Source: Methanobacteriota archaeon
GTDB lineage: Archaea > Thermoplasmatota > Poseidoniia > Poseidoniales > Poseidoniaceae
NCBI GenBank assembly: GCA_002719475.1
Contig: PBHQ01000040.1
Span: 21,370 to 26,441, forward strand
Direction: 5' to 3'
DNA: 5,072 nt
Numbering within the stretch: position 1 is the stretch's first letter; each line of letters opens with the position of its first letter. The notes under the pieces were generated by a model. That model was not told the DNA's origin and did not search any database. It saw only the letters and a list, made by a program, of their open reading frames with translations. The position numbers and the translations under genes are program-made. Shown here piece by piece: positions 1 through 5,072 of this stretch.

Positions 1-126
1 TCAGTACCTGTTTTTCAAGGAGATACAGAAGAATCTCTTCAGGAACGAGTGAAAAAAGTAGAGCATCTACTCTATCCTGAAGTAATTGATGCATTCGCCG
101 AATCAAGGCTTGAATCAATTAATTGA
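1..126 (+). CDS. purN: Phosphoribosylglycinamide formyltransferase, C-terminal end (5' partial)
   Basis: The open frame enters from the left edge at base 1 and stops at TGA 124-126, giving 41 residues. They match the end of the PurN family: a VPVF(Q)GDTEESL segment followed by ERV..VEHLLYPEVI, where the family has GDT.e.L..Rv...Eh.lYP. PurN is a cytosolic enzyme that transfers a formyl group from 10-formyl-tetrahydrofolate to GAR, the third step of purine synthesis. The catalytic and folate-binding parts lie outside the window, so activity cannot be judged. The last codons overlap the convergent mobA end by 8 bases. The identification rests on a short but characteristic tail; a related formyltransferase is the only serious alternative. 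Confidence 0.82.
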   Translation, partial: SVPVFQGDTEESLQERVKKVEHLLYPEVIDAFAESRLESIN

Positions 127-128
127 TT
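113..128. repeat. Perfect 16-base AT-rich palindrome across two convergent stop codons
   Basis: Bases 113-128 (AATCAATTAATTGATT) equal their own reverse complement. They contain the TGA of purN (124-126) and, on the other strand, the TAA of mobA (119-121), so both proteins end in the same Ile-Asn. No T-rich run follows on either side, so a standard archaeal T-tract terminator is not visible here. Confidence 0.7.
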
Positions 129-673
129 TCAGCCAGATCTTCTGGAGTATTGATGTTGAGCATGATTCTATCCTCAACAAATATTGTGTTATATTCCAAA
201 CTTTTGACTAGTGAATGAGCACTATTTCCAACCTTTCCGACATCGAAAGATGTGATTGCTTCAGCCGTTTTCACTAAAGCATGAAGTGGGTGCATGCCTG
301 TAGTACTTTCAGGTACACAACATTCTGCATCTTCGATTCCTCCCTTCAAATTTGAGAATATTTTTTGTTTTACTAATGGAGTATCACAAGGACAGAACTG
401 AACCATTTCAAATCCGTTTTCTTTTGCAAATTCAAGCCCAGAAAAAACACCTGCTAATGGCCCCACCTTATCAGAAGCGTCAGGAATAATTTTGCATGAA
501 GGAATGTCATCGGGAAGAGCAATATTGTTACTAGCCAAAACGATCTCATGACAATCTTGCATATTGTTGAAAGCATTGGAGAGTAACGAAACCCCTCCTA
601 TTTTCAGTGATGCTTTATTCCCCCCCATTCGACTGGACCTCCCTCCAGCCAGAATGACTCCTAGAATACGCAT
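119..673 (-). CDS. mobA: Molybdenum cofactor guanylyltransferase MobA
   Basis: MobA attaches GMP from MgGTP to molybdopterin, making the guanine-dinucleotide form of the Mo/W cofactor used by DMSO-reductase-type enzymes; it acts in the cytosol. The 184 residues fit the usual length of about 190-200. Visible motifs are the nucleotide-binding loop LAGGRSSRMGGNK (8-20), GPLAG (71-75), the metal-binding CDTP (96-99, Asp97), HPLHAL (128-133) and the C-terminal NINTPEDL (173-180), which mirrors the family's NvNTpeDl. The ATG follows directly on the TGA of the upstream 72-residue gene (TGAATG). A GGTGA lies 4 bases before it, inside that gene, so translation is probably coupled. It is the last gene of a four-gene minus-strand cluster. 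A related sugar-nucleotidyltransferase-like protein such as MocA is less likely because of the NINTPEDL ending. Confidence 0.9.
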   Translation of the reverse strand: MRILGVILAGGRSSRMGGNKASLKIGGVSLLSNAFNNMQDCHEIVLASNNIALPDDIPSCKIIPDASDKVGPLAGVFSGLEFAKENGFEMVQFCPCDTPLVKQKIFSNLKGGIEDAECCVPESTTGMHPLHALVKTAEAITSFDVGKVGNSAHSLVKSLEYNTIFVEDRIMLNINTPEDLAEIN

Positions 674-892
674 TCACTCACCGGATTGTAATGATGAGAG
701 ACTTTGCATGGCCCCTTCTAATTCATCAGCTAAGGCCCGCACCTTTTCCAATAGTAACTTTCTCTCCCTTATTGAACGGGCTTGGGGGATCCATTCCAAC
801 AACCTCCTCATGTCAAGAGAGTCCCTATTGATGGTCCATACTAGAACCTCTTCCAACACAGGGTCGTCTGAGGGAAGAAACCTCTCCACCAT
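674..892 (-). CDS. Small helical protein of unknown function upstream of mobA
   Basis: I do not recognise this 72-residue protein. It is predicted to be mostly helical. A leucine- and charge-rich segment (about 39-66, RSIRERKLLLEKVRALADEL) has the heptad look of an amphipathic or coiled-coil helix; there is no signal peptide, membrane segment or Cys/His metal site. Its reality is supported by a strong AGGAGG on the minus strand (plus-strand 896-901) and by a stop codon that abuts the mobA start. The site is only 3 bases from the ATG at 890-892 but 6 from the next codon, GTG at 887-889, so the true start may be that GTG (71 residues). It lies 28 bases after the upstream 216-residue gene. It could be a small partner of its neighbours, but nothing in the sequence shows that. 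Confidence 0.7.
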   Translation of the reverse strand: MVERFLPSDDPVLEEVLVWTINRDSLDMRRLLEWIPQARSIRERKLLLEKVRALADELEGAMQSLSSLQSGE

Positions 893-895
893 GAA

Positions 896-901
896 CCTCC
901 T
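896..901 (-). promoter_or_regulatory. Strong Shine-Dalgarno site of the 72-residue gene
   Basis: AGGAGG on the minus strand, the best Shine-Dalgarno match in the window. It sits 3 bases from the annotated ATG and 6 bases from the adjacent in-frame GTG, which makes the GTG a realistic start. Confidence 0.65.
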
Positions 902-920
902 GTGATTAGGAAGGATTTCA

Positions 921-1571
921 TCATGACGCAGAATTGAGTAAACCTTCAGCGATTCGTTCCATTAATTCTGGACCAGGAGGCCTGTTTTGAATGATAACCT
1001 TCTGTACCTCTGTCAATTCAGAGATGTTATCTCTCCGATTACAAACTTTAAGAATTAACAATACCATGTGGTGTAGAATTGGTGAGGTCTTTCTCCATCG
1101 ATCAAAGACATCATCCGCAGGGGTCTTTGCATTCGAGCGCGCAATTTCTTCAATCACTTCTAGTAAAGCTTCCAAAGGCTCACTTCTACCAACTAAATTT
1201 GCTAATTCCTGCCAAGGCCCTTCAGAAAGAATAGCTGGATTAACATTGGCGACAATCAATCCAGCAATACGTAAGTCCTCCCGCCCGTGTCTTTTCCAAG
1301 CTCCCTTTGCAACCTTCAGCAAAGCCACATGATTTTCACCTGCTAGAGTGAATAACCATGATGCAATTCTTCGTAATTCCGATTCGGGCGTCCCGTGATG
1401 GAACTCAACTCCAGAGGATTGTGATAATCGATCTGTCATCGATTTTGCAATTAACCCAGGAATGGTCAATATATATGCCTCTTCCAATATTTTGAGGACT
1501 TTTTTTGTATTTTTTAGAACCGAAGAATCGTAAACAGAAAGCAAGTCATCCAAGGGGTCTTTTGAGGCCAT
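921..1571 (-). CDS. Uncharacterised all-helical protein, possibly HEAT-like repeats
   Basis: A 216-residue soluble protein with no signal peptide or membrane span that I cannot assign to a family with confidence. Its pattern is a chain of amphipathic helices (about 5-32, 64-77, 80-93, 97-109, 118-127, 131-145, 151-158, 163-176, 183-194, 200-213). The stretch from Trp72 through AWKRHGREDLRIAGLIVANV (91-110) resembles the paired helices of HEAT/AlkD-type scaffolds. That is a resemblance only: I see no diagnostic catalytic residue of AlkC/AlkD DNA glycosylases. The ATG at 1569-1571 is preceded by GAGGGTGGGGG, a G-rich Shine-Dalgarno-like run overlapping the stop of the TerB-like gene 9 bases upstream, so the two are probably co-transcribed and perhaps coupled. 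It may be a protein-protein scaffold for the cluster. Confidence 0.72.
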   Translation of the reverse strand: MASKDPLDDLLSVYDSSVLKNTKKVLKILEEAYILTIPGLIAKSMTDRLSQSSGVEFHHGTPESELRRIASWLFTLAGENHVALLKVAKGAWKRHGREDLRIAGLIVANVNPAILSEGPWQELANLVGRSEPLEALLEVIEEIARSNAKTPADDVFDRWRKTSPILHHMVLLILKVCNRRDNISELTEVQKVIIQNRPPGPELMERIAEGLLNSAS

Positions 1572-1580
1572 CCCCCACCC

Positions 1581-2057
1581 TCAATCATTCACTTTCTTGG
1601 TACGAACCGAATCAAACATTCCGCCGACTATCGTCATGGAGTCCTTTAGAGCATGTAACATTTTGTCGACGACGCCATCTTCGAATTTCTCTTCTACTGA
1701 ACGCTTGATATTTTCAAGAACCTTCTTATCTTCATCATCGGAGATGTCGAATAGTTCTTTGATATATCGAATGACTCGCCATTCATCTTGAGATAGAGAT
1801 TCATTCAGTAACGCAACTTCGTAAATTTTCTCGTAAACTTTCAATTGTTTTCGGCGATTAATACTCTTCCCGCCGGACAATTCACTTCCTTCTTGAATAG
1901 CGACGTATGCCATTGCAGGCTCCTCGGATTCCAATTCCAATAGGCTAGCAAGTTTGATGATCAATCTCTTTTCTTCCCTAGTCAATATGCCATCCAAAAG
2001 CATGACTTCAATGGTACCCCTAAACACCTCTAGGGTATTGACGCTGGAGTCAGACAC
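1581..2057 (-). CDS. TerB-like helical protein with an internal duplication
   Basis: A 158-residue acidic, helical, cytosolic protein. Two copies of a helix-loop-helix unit are visible, residues 11-46 and 74-109. They align without gaps with about 11 of 36 identities, including the cores VMLLDGILTREEKRLI and VALLNESLSQDEWRVI. The LLDG-x-L-T-x-EE pattern is the hallmark of TerB/TerB-like (DjlA-type) domains, which usually read ADG.v...E. The second copy has Asn-Glu in place of Asp-Gly. A C-terminal helix (about 110-150) follows. The start is GTG at 2055-2057: upstream in frame there is no ATG, GTG or TTG before a stop about 45 bases back, and no good Shine-Dalgarno site is seen. It heads the four-gene cluster ending in mobA and diverges from dnaG. 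Its molecular role is unknown; TerB names come from tellurite-resistance operons, but no other ter gene is present here. Confidence 0.75.
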   Translation of the reverse strand: MSDSSVNTLEVFRGTIEVMLLDGILTREEKRLIIKLASLLELESEEPAMAYVAIQEGSELSGGKSINRRKQLKVYEKIYEVALLNESLSQDEWRVIRYIKELFDISDDEDKKVLENIKRSVEEKFEDGVVDKMLHALKDSMTIVGGMFDSVRTKKVND

Positions 2058-2157
2058 GCTATGCGCAGTATGCTGTGCCTCTTCAGACCTTTGATGCTTG
2101 AATCCCTATTAATCAGGAATTTCTTTGTTGTAGATGGAAAGCCTTCAAGAATGGCAG

Positions 2158-2161
2158 TATA
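2158..2161 (+). promoter_or_regulatory. Possible TATA element for dnaG
   Basis: TATA at 2158-2161, within CAGTATAGTGG, would place an archaeal transcription start about 25 bases downstream, near 2183-2188. That is where the folded segment begins. The match is short and lacks a clear BRE, so this is only a candidate; the same letters read on the minus strand could serve the TerB-like gene. Confidence 0.2.
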
Positions 2162-2173
2162 GTGGCTTGCTCT

Positions 2174-2264
2174 GAACCGATGGGTTCTCTTCCCACTCAC
2201 CCGCGTTTTACCAACGCGCTTCAGAGAGGTCTTCCCAATTAGGGAAGTGGAGAGTGGGGGACCC
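2174..2264. other. Cluster of nested inverted repeats upstream of dnaG (candidate structured leader or RNA)
   Basis: Several perfect complementary pairs are visible. GAACC 2174-2178 pairs with GGTTC 2183-2187 (4-base loop). CGCGTT 2202-2207 pairs with AACGCG 2213-2218 (5-base loop). CTTCCC 2231-2236 pairs with GGGAAG 2242-2247 (5-base loop). An outer stem of CCCACTC 2192-2198 with GAGTGGG 2252-2258 encloses the last two hairpins, and GGGT 2182-2185 can close outside it with ACCC 2261-2264 if the GAACC hairpin is open. The set would make a multibranched fold ending about 25 bases before the dnaG ATG. It could be a leader in dnaG mRNA, a small RNA, or a protein-binding operator in DNA. I do not recognise the family, and the strand is uncertain. 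Confidence 0.45.
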
Positions 2265-2289
2265 CAAAGGAAACAAACGAGGGAAATCA

Positions 2290-3480
2290 ATGTCAAGAGG
2301 AAATAAGCAAGGGCACAAGCAAGGAAAGGCGATGAAATATCAGGTAATCGCCTCTCTAAATATCGACGGAACAGTCCAGCGTAAGGATGTAATCGGAGCA
2401 ATCATGGGCCAAACAGAAGGTCTGCTAGGAGATGAACTGGAATTAAGAAAATTGCAACGTACAGCACGCGTTGGGCACGTAGATGTCGAGATGGAATCGA
2501 ACAAAGGAAAGATGTCAGGAACGATCATCATTCCAAGCAGCATGGATAATGTAGAGACAGCAATTATCGGCTCAGCTCTTGAGACGATAGACAGAATTGG
2601 TCCATGTAAGGCAGTGATCAAAGTCACCGAGATACAAGATGTAAGGAAGACCAAGCGCAATAATGTTGTAGATAGGGCCAAGGAATTGTTGCTGGAATTA
2701 GTTGCTAGTGGAGAAGCAGCAAGCAAGACGGTCATTGAAGAAGTTCGTAGTGTATTGACTACACAAAAATTGACTAGTTTCCACGGACTAACATGCGGGC
2801 CAAATATTGAATCATCTTCTTCATTGATAATTATGGAAGGACGAAACGATATTGCAAACGTCATCAACTTTGGAATTAAGAATGCAATTGCTTGCGATGG
2901 CGCCGGAAATATGAAACAAGAATTAATCGATTTGGCGAATGGCAAGGAAACAGTCATTGCAGCAATCGACGGTGACCGCGGTGGCGAGATGTTGCTACGC
3001 GAGATGTATGGACAAATGAAGGTAGATTTCGTTGCTCAGGCACCTGTTGGCCAGGAGTGGGAATTGTTACCTCAGAAGACAGTCACAAAGTGTCTTTCAA
3101 TGAAAGAACCTGCAAGCAAAGTCATTGCACGTTTGGAGAAATCTGATGATGACGACACACCATCTAGAGCGTCGAGTGAAGCAGAGGTACCAGAATCAGT
3201 GATAGAATTAGTAGATCATCTTGATGGGCTTGAGAGTAATCAAGCAGTGCTTGTATATCTTGATGGGACGTGTTCAGAACCCATCGGTCCACGCTCCTTG
3301 AAGGAACAAGCTAATGTTGCCGATGGAGCAGTTGCAATTGTTCTCAATGGGCCATTGAGCCAGCGTACGTTGGAGATTGCCAGTGAAGCAGCGATTCAAA
3401 CTGTACTTGGAACTGGAGAGGGCAAGGGTTACAAGAAATTGGATGACGTTGAATCATGGATTACTACAGATTTCCAATAG
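2290..3480 (+). CDS. dnaG: Archaeal-type DNA primase DnaG (TOPRIM domain)
   Basis: Archaeal DnaG proteins share the TOPRIM catalytic fold of bacterial primase but lack its zinc finger and helicase-binding domain. They have been found associated with the RNA exosome as well as showing primer synthesis. Numbered from ATG 2290 (396 residues), the protein shows a basic leader (1-14), the archaeal N-terminal region starting MKYQV with GQTEGLLG (40-47), and the TOPRIM domain with EGR (Glu183) and DGDRGGE (Asp227, Asp229), which are the metal-binding acids. An acidic Ser-rich linker (about 284-301) and the conserved C-terminal region (about 302-385) follow. All key residues are present. GAGGG lies 6 bases before ATG 2290. 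An in-frame GTG at 2254 would add 12 basic residues, and ATG 2332 would start exactly at the conserved MKYQV, so the start is the uncertain part. It leads a rightward cluster. Confidence 0.93.
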   Translation: MSRGNKQGHKQGKAMKYQVIASLNIDGTVQRKDVIGAIMGQTEGLLGDELELRKLQRTARVGHVDVEMESNKGKMSGTIIIPSSMDNVETAIIGSALETIDRIGPCKAVIKVTEIQDVRKTKRNNVVDRAKELLLELVASGEAASKTVIEEVRSVLTTQKLTSFHGLTCGPNIESSSSLIIMEGRNDIANVINFGIKNAIACDGAGNMKQELIDLANGKETVIAAIDGDRGGEMLLREMYGQMKVDFVAQAPVGQEWELLPQKTVTKCLSMKEPASKVIARLEKSDDDDTPSRASSEAEVPESVIELVDHLDGLESNQAVLVYLDGTCSEPIGPRSLKEQANVADGAVAIVLNGPLSQRTLEIASEAAIQTVLGTGEGKGYKKLDDVESWITTDFQ

Positions 3481-3489
3481 GCCGGGAAT

Positions 3490-3999
3490 GTGATGTTGCT
3501 TTCATTTTCAATTCTCTTTCTCTCAATTGTTGGGACCGGGCTTTGGCTTTCTGCGGTCATCGGTTTCGGCCTGCTGACAGCGCCTCTATTGCATCGTGAA
3601 CTATCGTCAGAAGATGCTGGTAGGTTGGCAGGTAGAATACTTGAGAGAGCACATCTGTTGGGTTGGTATGGGGGCATAACACTTCTTTTGTCAATCATTT
3701 TACATTCACTATACATTTCTGAAGGTCCTGCAGCACCACCATTTTTGTTGTGGAGTATTCCTGTAATTCTTGCCACTAGTATATGGTGGGTATCATGGAA
3801 GAAGGTTTTACCACAGACTGAAGCATTACGGATGGCAATGATTGCAGCAAAGTCATCAGAATCGGATGTAGGTGCCTTGGAAGAGGGCCAAGTATTGTTT
3901 GCAAAGATGCATTCGGTGAGCGTCGGAATGTGGAAAGTCTGCACACTACTTTTGCTGATTAGTTTGTTTGGTTTGGCCTGGACTTATACATCAATATGA
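3490..3999 (+). CDS. Four-helix membrane protein, DUF4149/TMEM205-like
   Basis: A 169-residue integral membrane protein with four hydrophobic segments at about 5-30, 57-75, 84-102 and 148-167. The first helix ends in GFGLLTAPLLHRELSSEDAGRLAGRIL, resembling the family pattern of a small-residue helix followed by F/P...AGRl.g.lfp. The FAKMHSVSVGMW motif (137-148) resembles the f..lH..S...N segment that precedes the last helix of DUF4149-type proteins. Function in that family is unknown. The frame begins at GTG 3490-3492, with ATG 3493-3495 directly after it; either gives the same protein apart from one residue, and the Shine-Dalgarno site (GGGA at 3484-3487) is weak. It starts 9 bases after the dnaG stop, so it is probably co-transcribed with dnaG. 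The family call is by motif resemblance; membrane topology is the firmer part. Confidence 0.75.
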   Translation: MMLLSFSILFLSIVGTGLWLSAVIGFGLLTAPLLHRELSSEDAGRLAGRILERAHLLGWYGGITLLLSIILHSLYISEGPAAPPFLLWSIPVILATSIWWVSWKKVLPQTEALRMAMIAAKSSESDVGALEEGQVLFAKMHSVSVGMWKVCTLLLLISLFGLAWTYTSI

Positions 4000-4024
4000 T
4001 AGGCATAAGCCCTCAGCCGCAGCC

Positions 4025-5072
4025 ATGCAACCTTCGCCTGAAGATGCTGCATCAAGCCCATCGCAACCTGTAATGCAAGTACATACAGTGAATGAATTAC
4101 ATTCTCCTGTAAGTGTTTCAGACCATATTGAGGGGGATTTCAAAGAATATTTGTTGAGGAGAACGAACAAAGGTGACAAAGCACTTTCTTTGTTAAGTGA
4201 AGGGGATTTAGTGAAGATTGTAAAGGCCACCAGATCAAAAGACGGAACGGTTCTAACCCAACAGAGATTCATGGTTAAGAAGGAAGCAATTCTTGGTGTG
4301 TCACACAACAAATTTGACTGGCTAGATAGATTCAAACTCGGTTGGTGGGGAATGTTTGCAGGAGGCCTTACACTAACATTGGTTGGTGGAGCATTTGCAA
4401 CATTAGGCCCAACATTGTTCGGAGCAGGCCTTGTTTTGTCAGCATGGCAGTTTGCAGATCCTGAGATGATTGTATTGGAGACTACGACGGGGCGCCATCG
4501 TTTGTTCATGAACCGGATGGGTTCGGATAGAGAATTGATGGCTTGTAGTATGGACAATTTCTCTAATTCAGTTCAGAGCCTCTTAACAGATGGCGATATG
4601 GATACTTCAAGTTATGATGCGTCAATAGAGGAATTGATGTTAGGTAGAGCTGCAAAAATGCAAGAAGCAGCAGCCCAAGCAGCAGCAGCGCAGCAAATGC
4701 AAATGCAGCAGCAAATGCAAATGCAGCAACAAATGCAGATGCAGCAACAGCAACAAATGCAATCAACAATGGTCATGCAAGGACAACCCAACCAAGTGGT
4801 TGCACCTCAGCCCGGGCAGGTTGTAGAACCAGCCCCTCCTCCGGCAGCAGCATTGGAACAACCCCCTCTTCCGGCCCCAGCCCCTCCGGCAGAATCGCCC
4901 GAGTCAGCGGAACTCCCCCCTCCAGATCCCCCCTCTGAATCGTCAGAACAAGAATCAGAACCCGAACCTTCTGGAGAAGTTGAAGATGACTCACCAAAGG
5001 AGTTACCTGCTCCGGAACCTCCTGAGCAAAGCGAAGGAATACAACACCCCCCTCCACCACCCGCACCAAACC
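4025..5072 (+). CDS. Membrane-anchored protein with Gln/Met repeat and Pro/Glu/Ser-rich tail (3' partial)
   Basis: An uninterrupted frame runs from ATG 4025 to the right edge, giving 349 residues without a stop, and continues beyond the window. I do not recognise a family. In order: a polar, Pro/Ser-rich N-terminus (1-30); a mixed alpha/beta region (about 35-105) with EGDLVKIVKATRSKDG; a Gly-rich hydrophobic segment (about 106-142), long enough for a tight helical hairpin or one long span; a second small region (about 145-190) with MIVLETTTGRHRLFM; a helix (200-222) running into Ala-rich sequence; a Gln/Met block (223-246); and a Pro/Glu/Ser-rich, probably disordered acidic tail from about 254. 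The two regions flanking the hydrophobic segment may pair as one cytosolic fold. The gene starts 25 bases after the preceding membrane-protein gene, same strand. No Shine-Dalgarno site precedes the ATG; ATG 4073 is an alternative start. Confidence 0.8.
   Translation, partial: MQPSPEDAASSPSQPVMQVHTVNELHSPVSVSDHIEGDFKEYLLRRTNKGDKALSLLSEGDLVKIVKATRSKDGTVLTQQRFMVKKEAILGVSHNKFDWLDRFKLGWWGMFAGGLTLTLVGGAFATLGPTLFGAGLVLSAWQFADPEMIVLETTTGRHRLFMNRMGSDRELMACSMDNFSNSVQSLLTDGDMDTSSYDASIEELMLGRAAKMQEAAAQAAAAQQMQMQQQMQMQQQMQMQQQQQMQSTMVMQGQPNQVVAPQPGQVVEPAPPPAAALEQPPLPAPAPPAESPESAELPPPDPPSESSEQESEPEPSGEVEDDSPKELPAPEPPEQSEGIQHPPPPPAPN
4694..4747 (+). repeat. Three tandem 18-base units encoding Gln-Met-Gln-Met-Gln-Gln
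   Basis: Units lie at 4694-4711, 4712-4729 and 4730-4747, and each reads Q-M-Q-M-Q-Q. They differ only at two third-codon positions (CAA/CAG). A degenerate continuation, Q-Q-Q-M-Q, follows at 4748-4762. The unit length is a multiple of three, so copy-number change would lengthen or shorten the protein without shifting the frame. It lies between the Ala-rich helix and the disordered tail of the last gene. Confidence 0.85.

Larger units (their letters stand above)
2058..2289. other. Divergent intergenic region, inverted-repeat rich in its dnaG-proximal half
   Basis: These 232 bases separate the leftward TerB-like gene from rightward dnaG and must hold both promoters. I see no convincing protein gene. 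The left half is plain A+T-richer sequence containing TATTAA (2107-2112; TTAATA on the minus strand) and TATA (2158-2161), both weak TATA-box candidates. The right half (2174-2264) is packed with complementary segments, described separately. No tRNA, and no SRP or RNase P RNA signature, could be recognised. Confidence 0.6.

Noticed and set aside
564..905. Plus-strand open frame opposite mobA and the 72-residue gene (similarly 991-1332, 1505-1708 and 1597-1791)
   Set aside because: These are antisense readings of the minus-strand cluster with no ribosome site or recognisable domain.
2161..2260. Possible tRNA gene (GGGTTCTCTTCCC resembles a T-arm; a 7-base outer stem resembles an acceptor)
   Set aside because: The T-loop lacks the near-universal R57/A58 pattern, no D-arm or anticodon arm of proper length is found, and the outer stem does not sit where an acceptor should on either strand.
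2030..2401. Minus-strand 123-codon open frame across the intergenic region and the dnaG 5' end
   Set aside because: It overlaps the well-supported N-terminus of dnaG and the TerB-like start, has no good ribosome site, and its Phe/Leu/Arg-rich composition looks like an antisense reading.
2340..2957. Minus-strand 205-codon open frame inside dnaG
   Set aside because: It is fully antisense to the conserved primase N-terminal and TOPRIM regions.
3996..4073. ATG overlapping the stop of the DUF4149-like gene (ATGA), apparently a coupled start
   Set aside because: That frame closes after 25 codons at TAA 4071-4073 and is out of frame with the long gene starting at 4025.
3991..4557. Minus-strand 188-codon open frame
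   Set aside because: It lies antisense to the plus-strand gene starting at 4025, which has a coherent domain order and runs on to the edge. No family resemblance is seen in the antisense product.
4563..5069. Two minus-strand open frames (Ala/Leu-rich and Val/Leu/Gly-rich)
   Set aside because: They are antisense readings of the Gln/Met and Pro/Glu low-complexity coding sequence. Their composition follows directly from that bias.
1..5072. CRISPR array, insertion sequence, prophage or defence system
   Set aside because: No spaced direct repeats, transposase, terminal inverted repeats, integrase or nuclease gene is visible. The content is housekeeping plus hypothetical genes.

Overview
The window looks like a chromosomal segment of an archaeon. 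The best evidence is a full-length archaeal-type DnaG primase with a TOPRIM domain. Shine-Dalgarno-like sites are patchy, genes are tightly packed, base composition is moderate, and acidic, Pro/Gln-rich tails occur. This fits Thermoplasmatota/Euryarchaeota, possibly marine group II (Poseidoniales); that placement is inference, not something the sequence proves.

Layout: (1) Positions 1-126, plus strand, hold the C-terminal end of PurN (purine synthesis). (2) Positions 119-2057, minus strand, hold a four-gene cluster read leftward: a TerB-like helical protein (GTG start), a 216-residue helical-repeat-like protein, a small 71-72-residue helical protein, and MobA (molybdenum cofactor guanylyltransferase). 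Gaps are 9, 28 and 0 bases, so they are probably co-transcribed. The stop codons of mobA and purN overlap tail to tail inside a perfect 16-base palindrome. (3) Positions 2058-2289 form the divergent intergenic region. It is unusually rich in inverted repeats just upstream of dnaG. (4) Positions 2290 to the end, plus strand, hold dnaG, a four-helix membrane protein resembling DUF4149/TMEM205, and a membrane-anchored protein of unknown function. The last has a Gln/Met repeat and a Pro/Glu/Ser-rich tail, and it runs off the right edge.

The recognised genes are housekeeping (purine synthesis, molybdopterin cofactor maturation, primase/exosome). No mobile element, CRISPR array, rRNA or tRNA was found. 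The least explained parts are the folded region before dnaG, the three uncharacterised proteins linked to mobA, and the repeat-bearing membrane protein at the right end.
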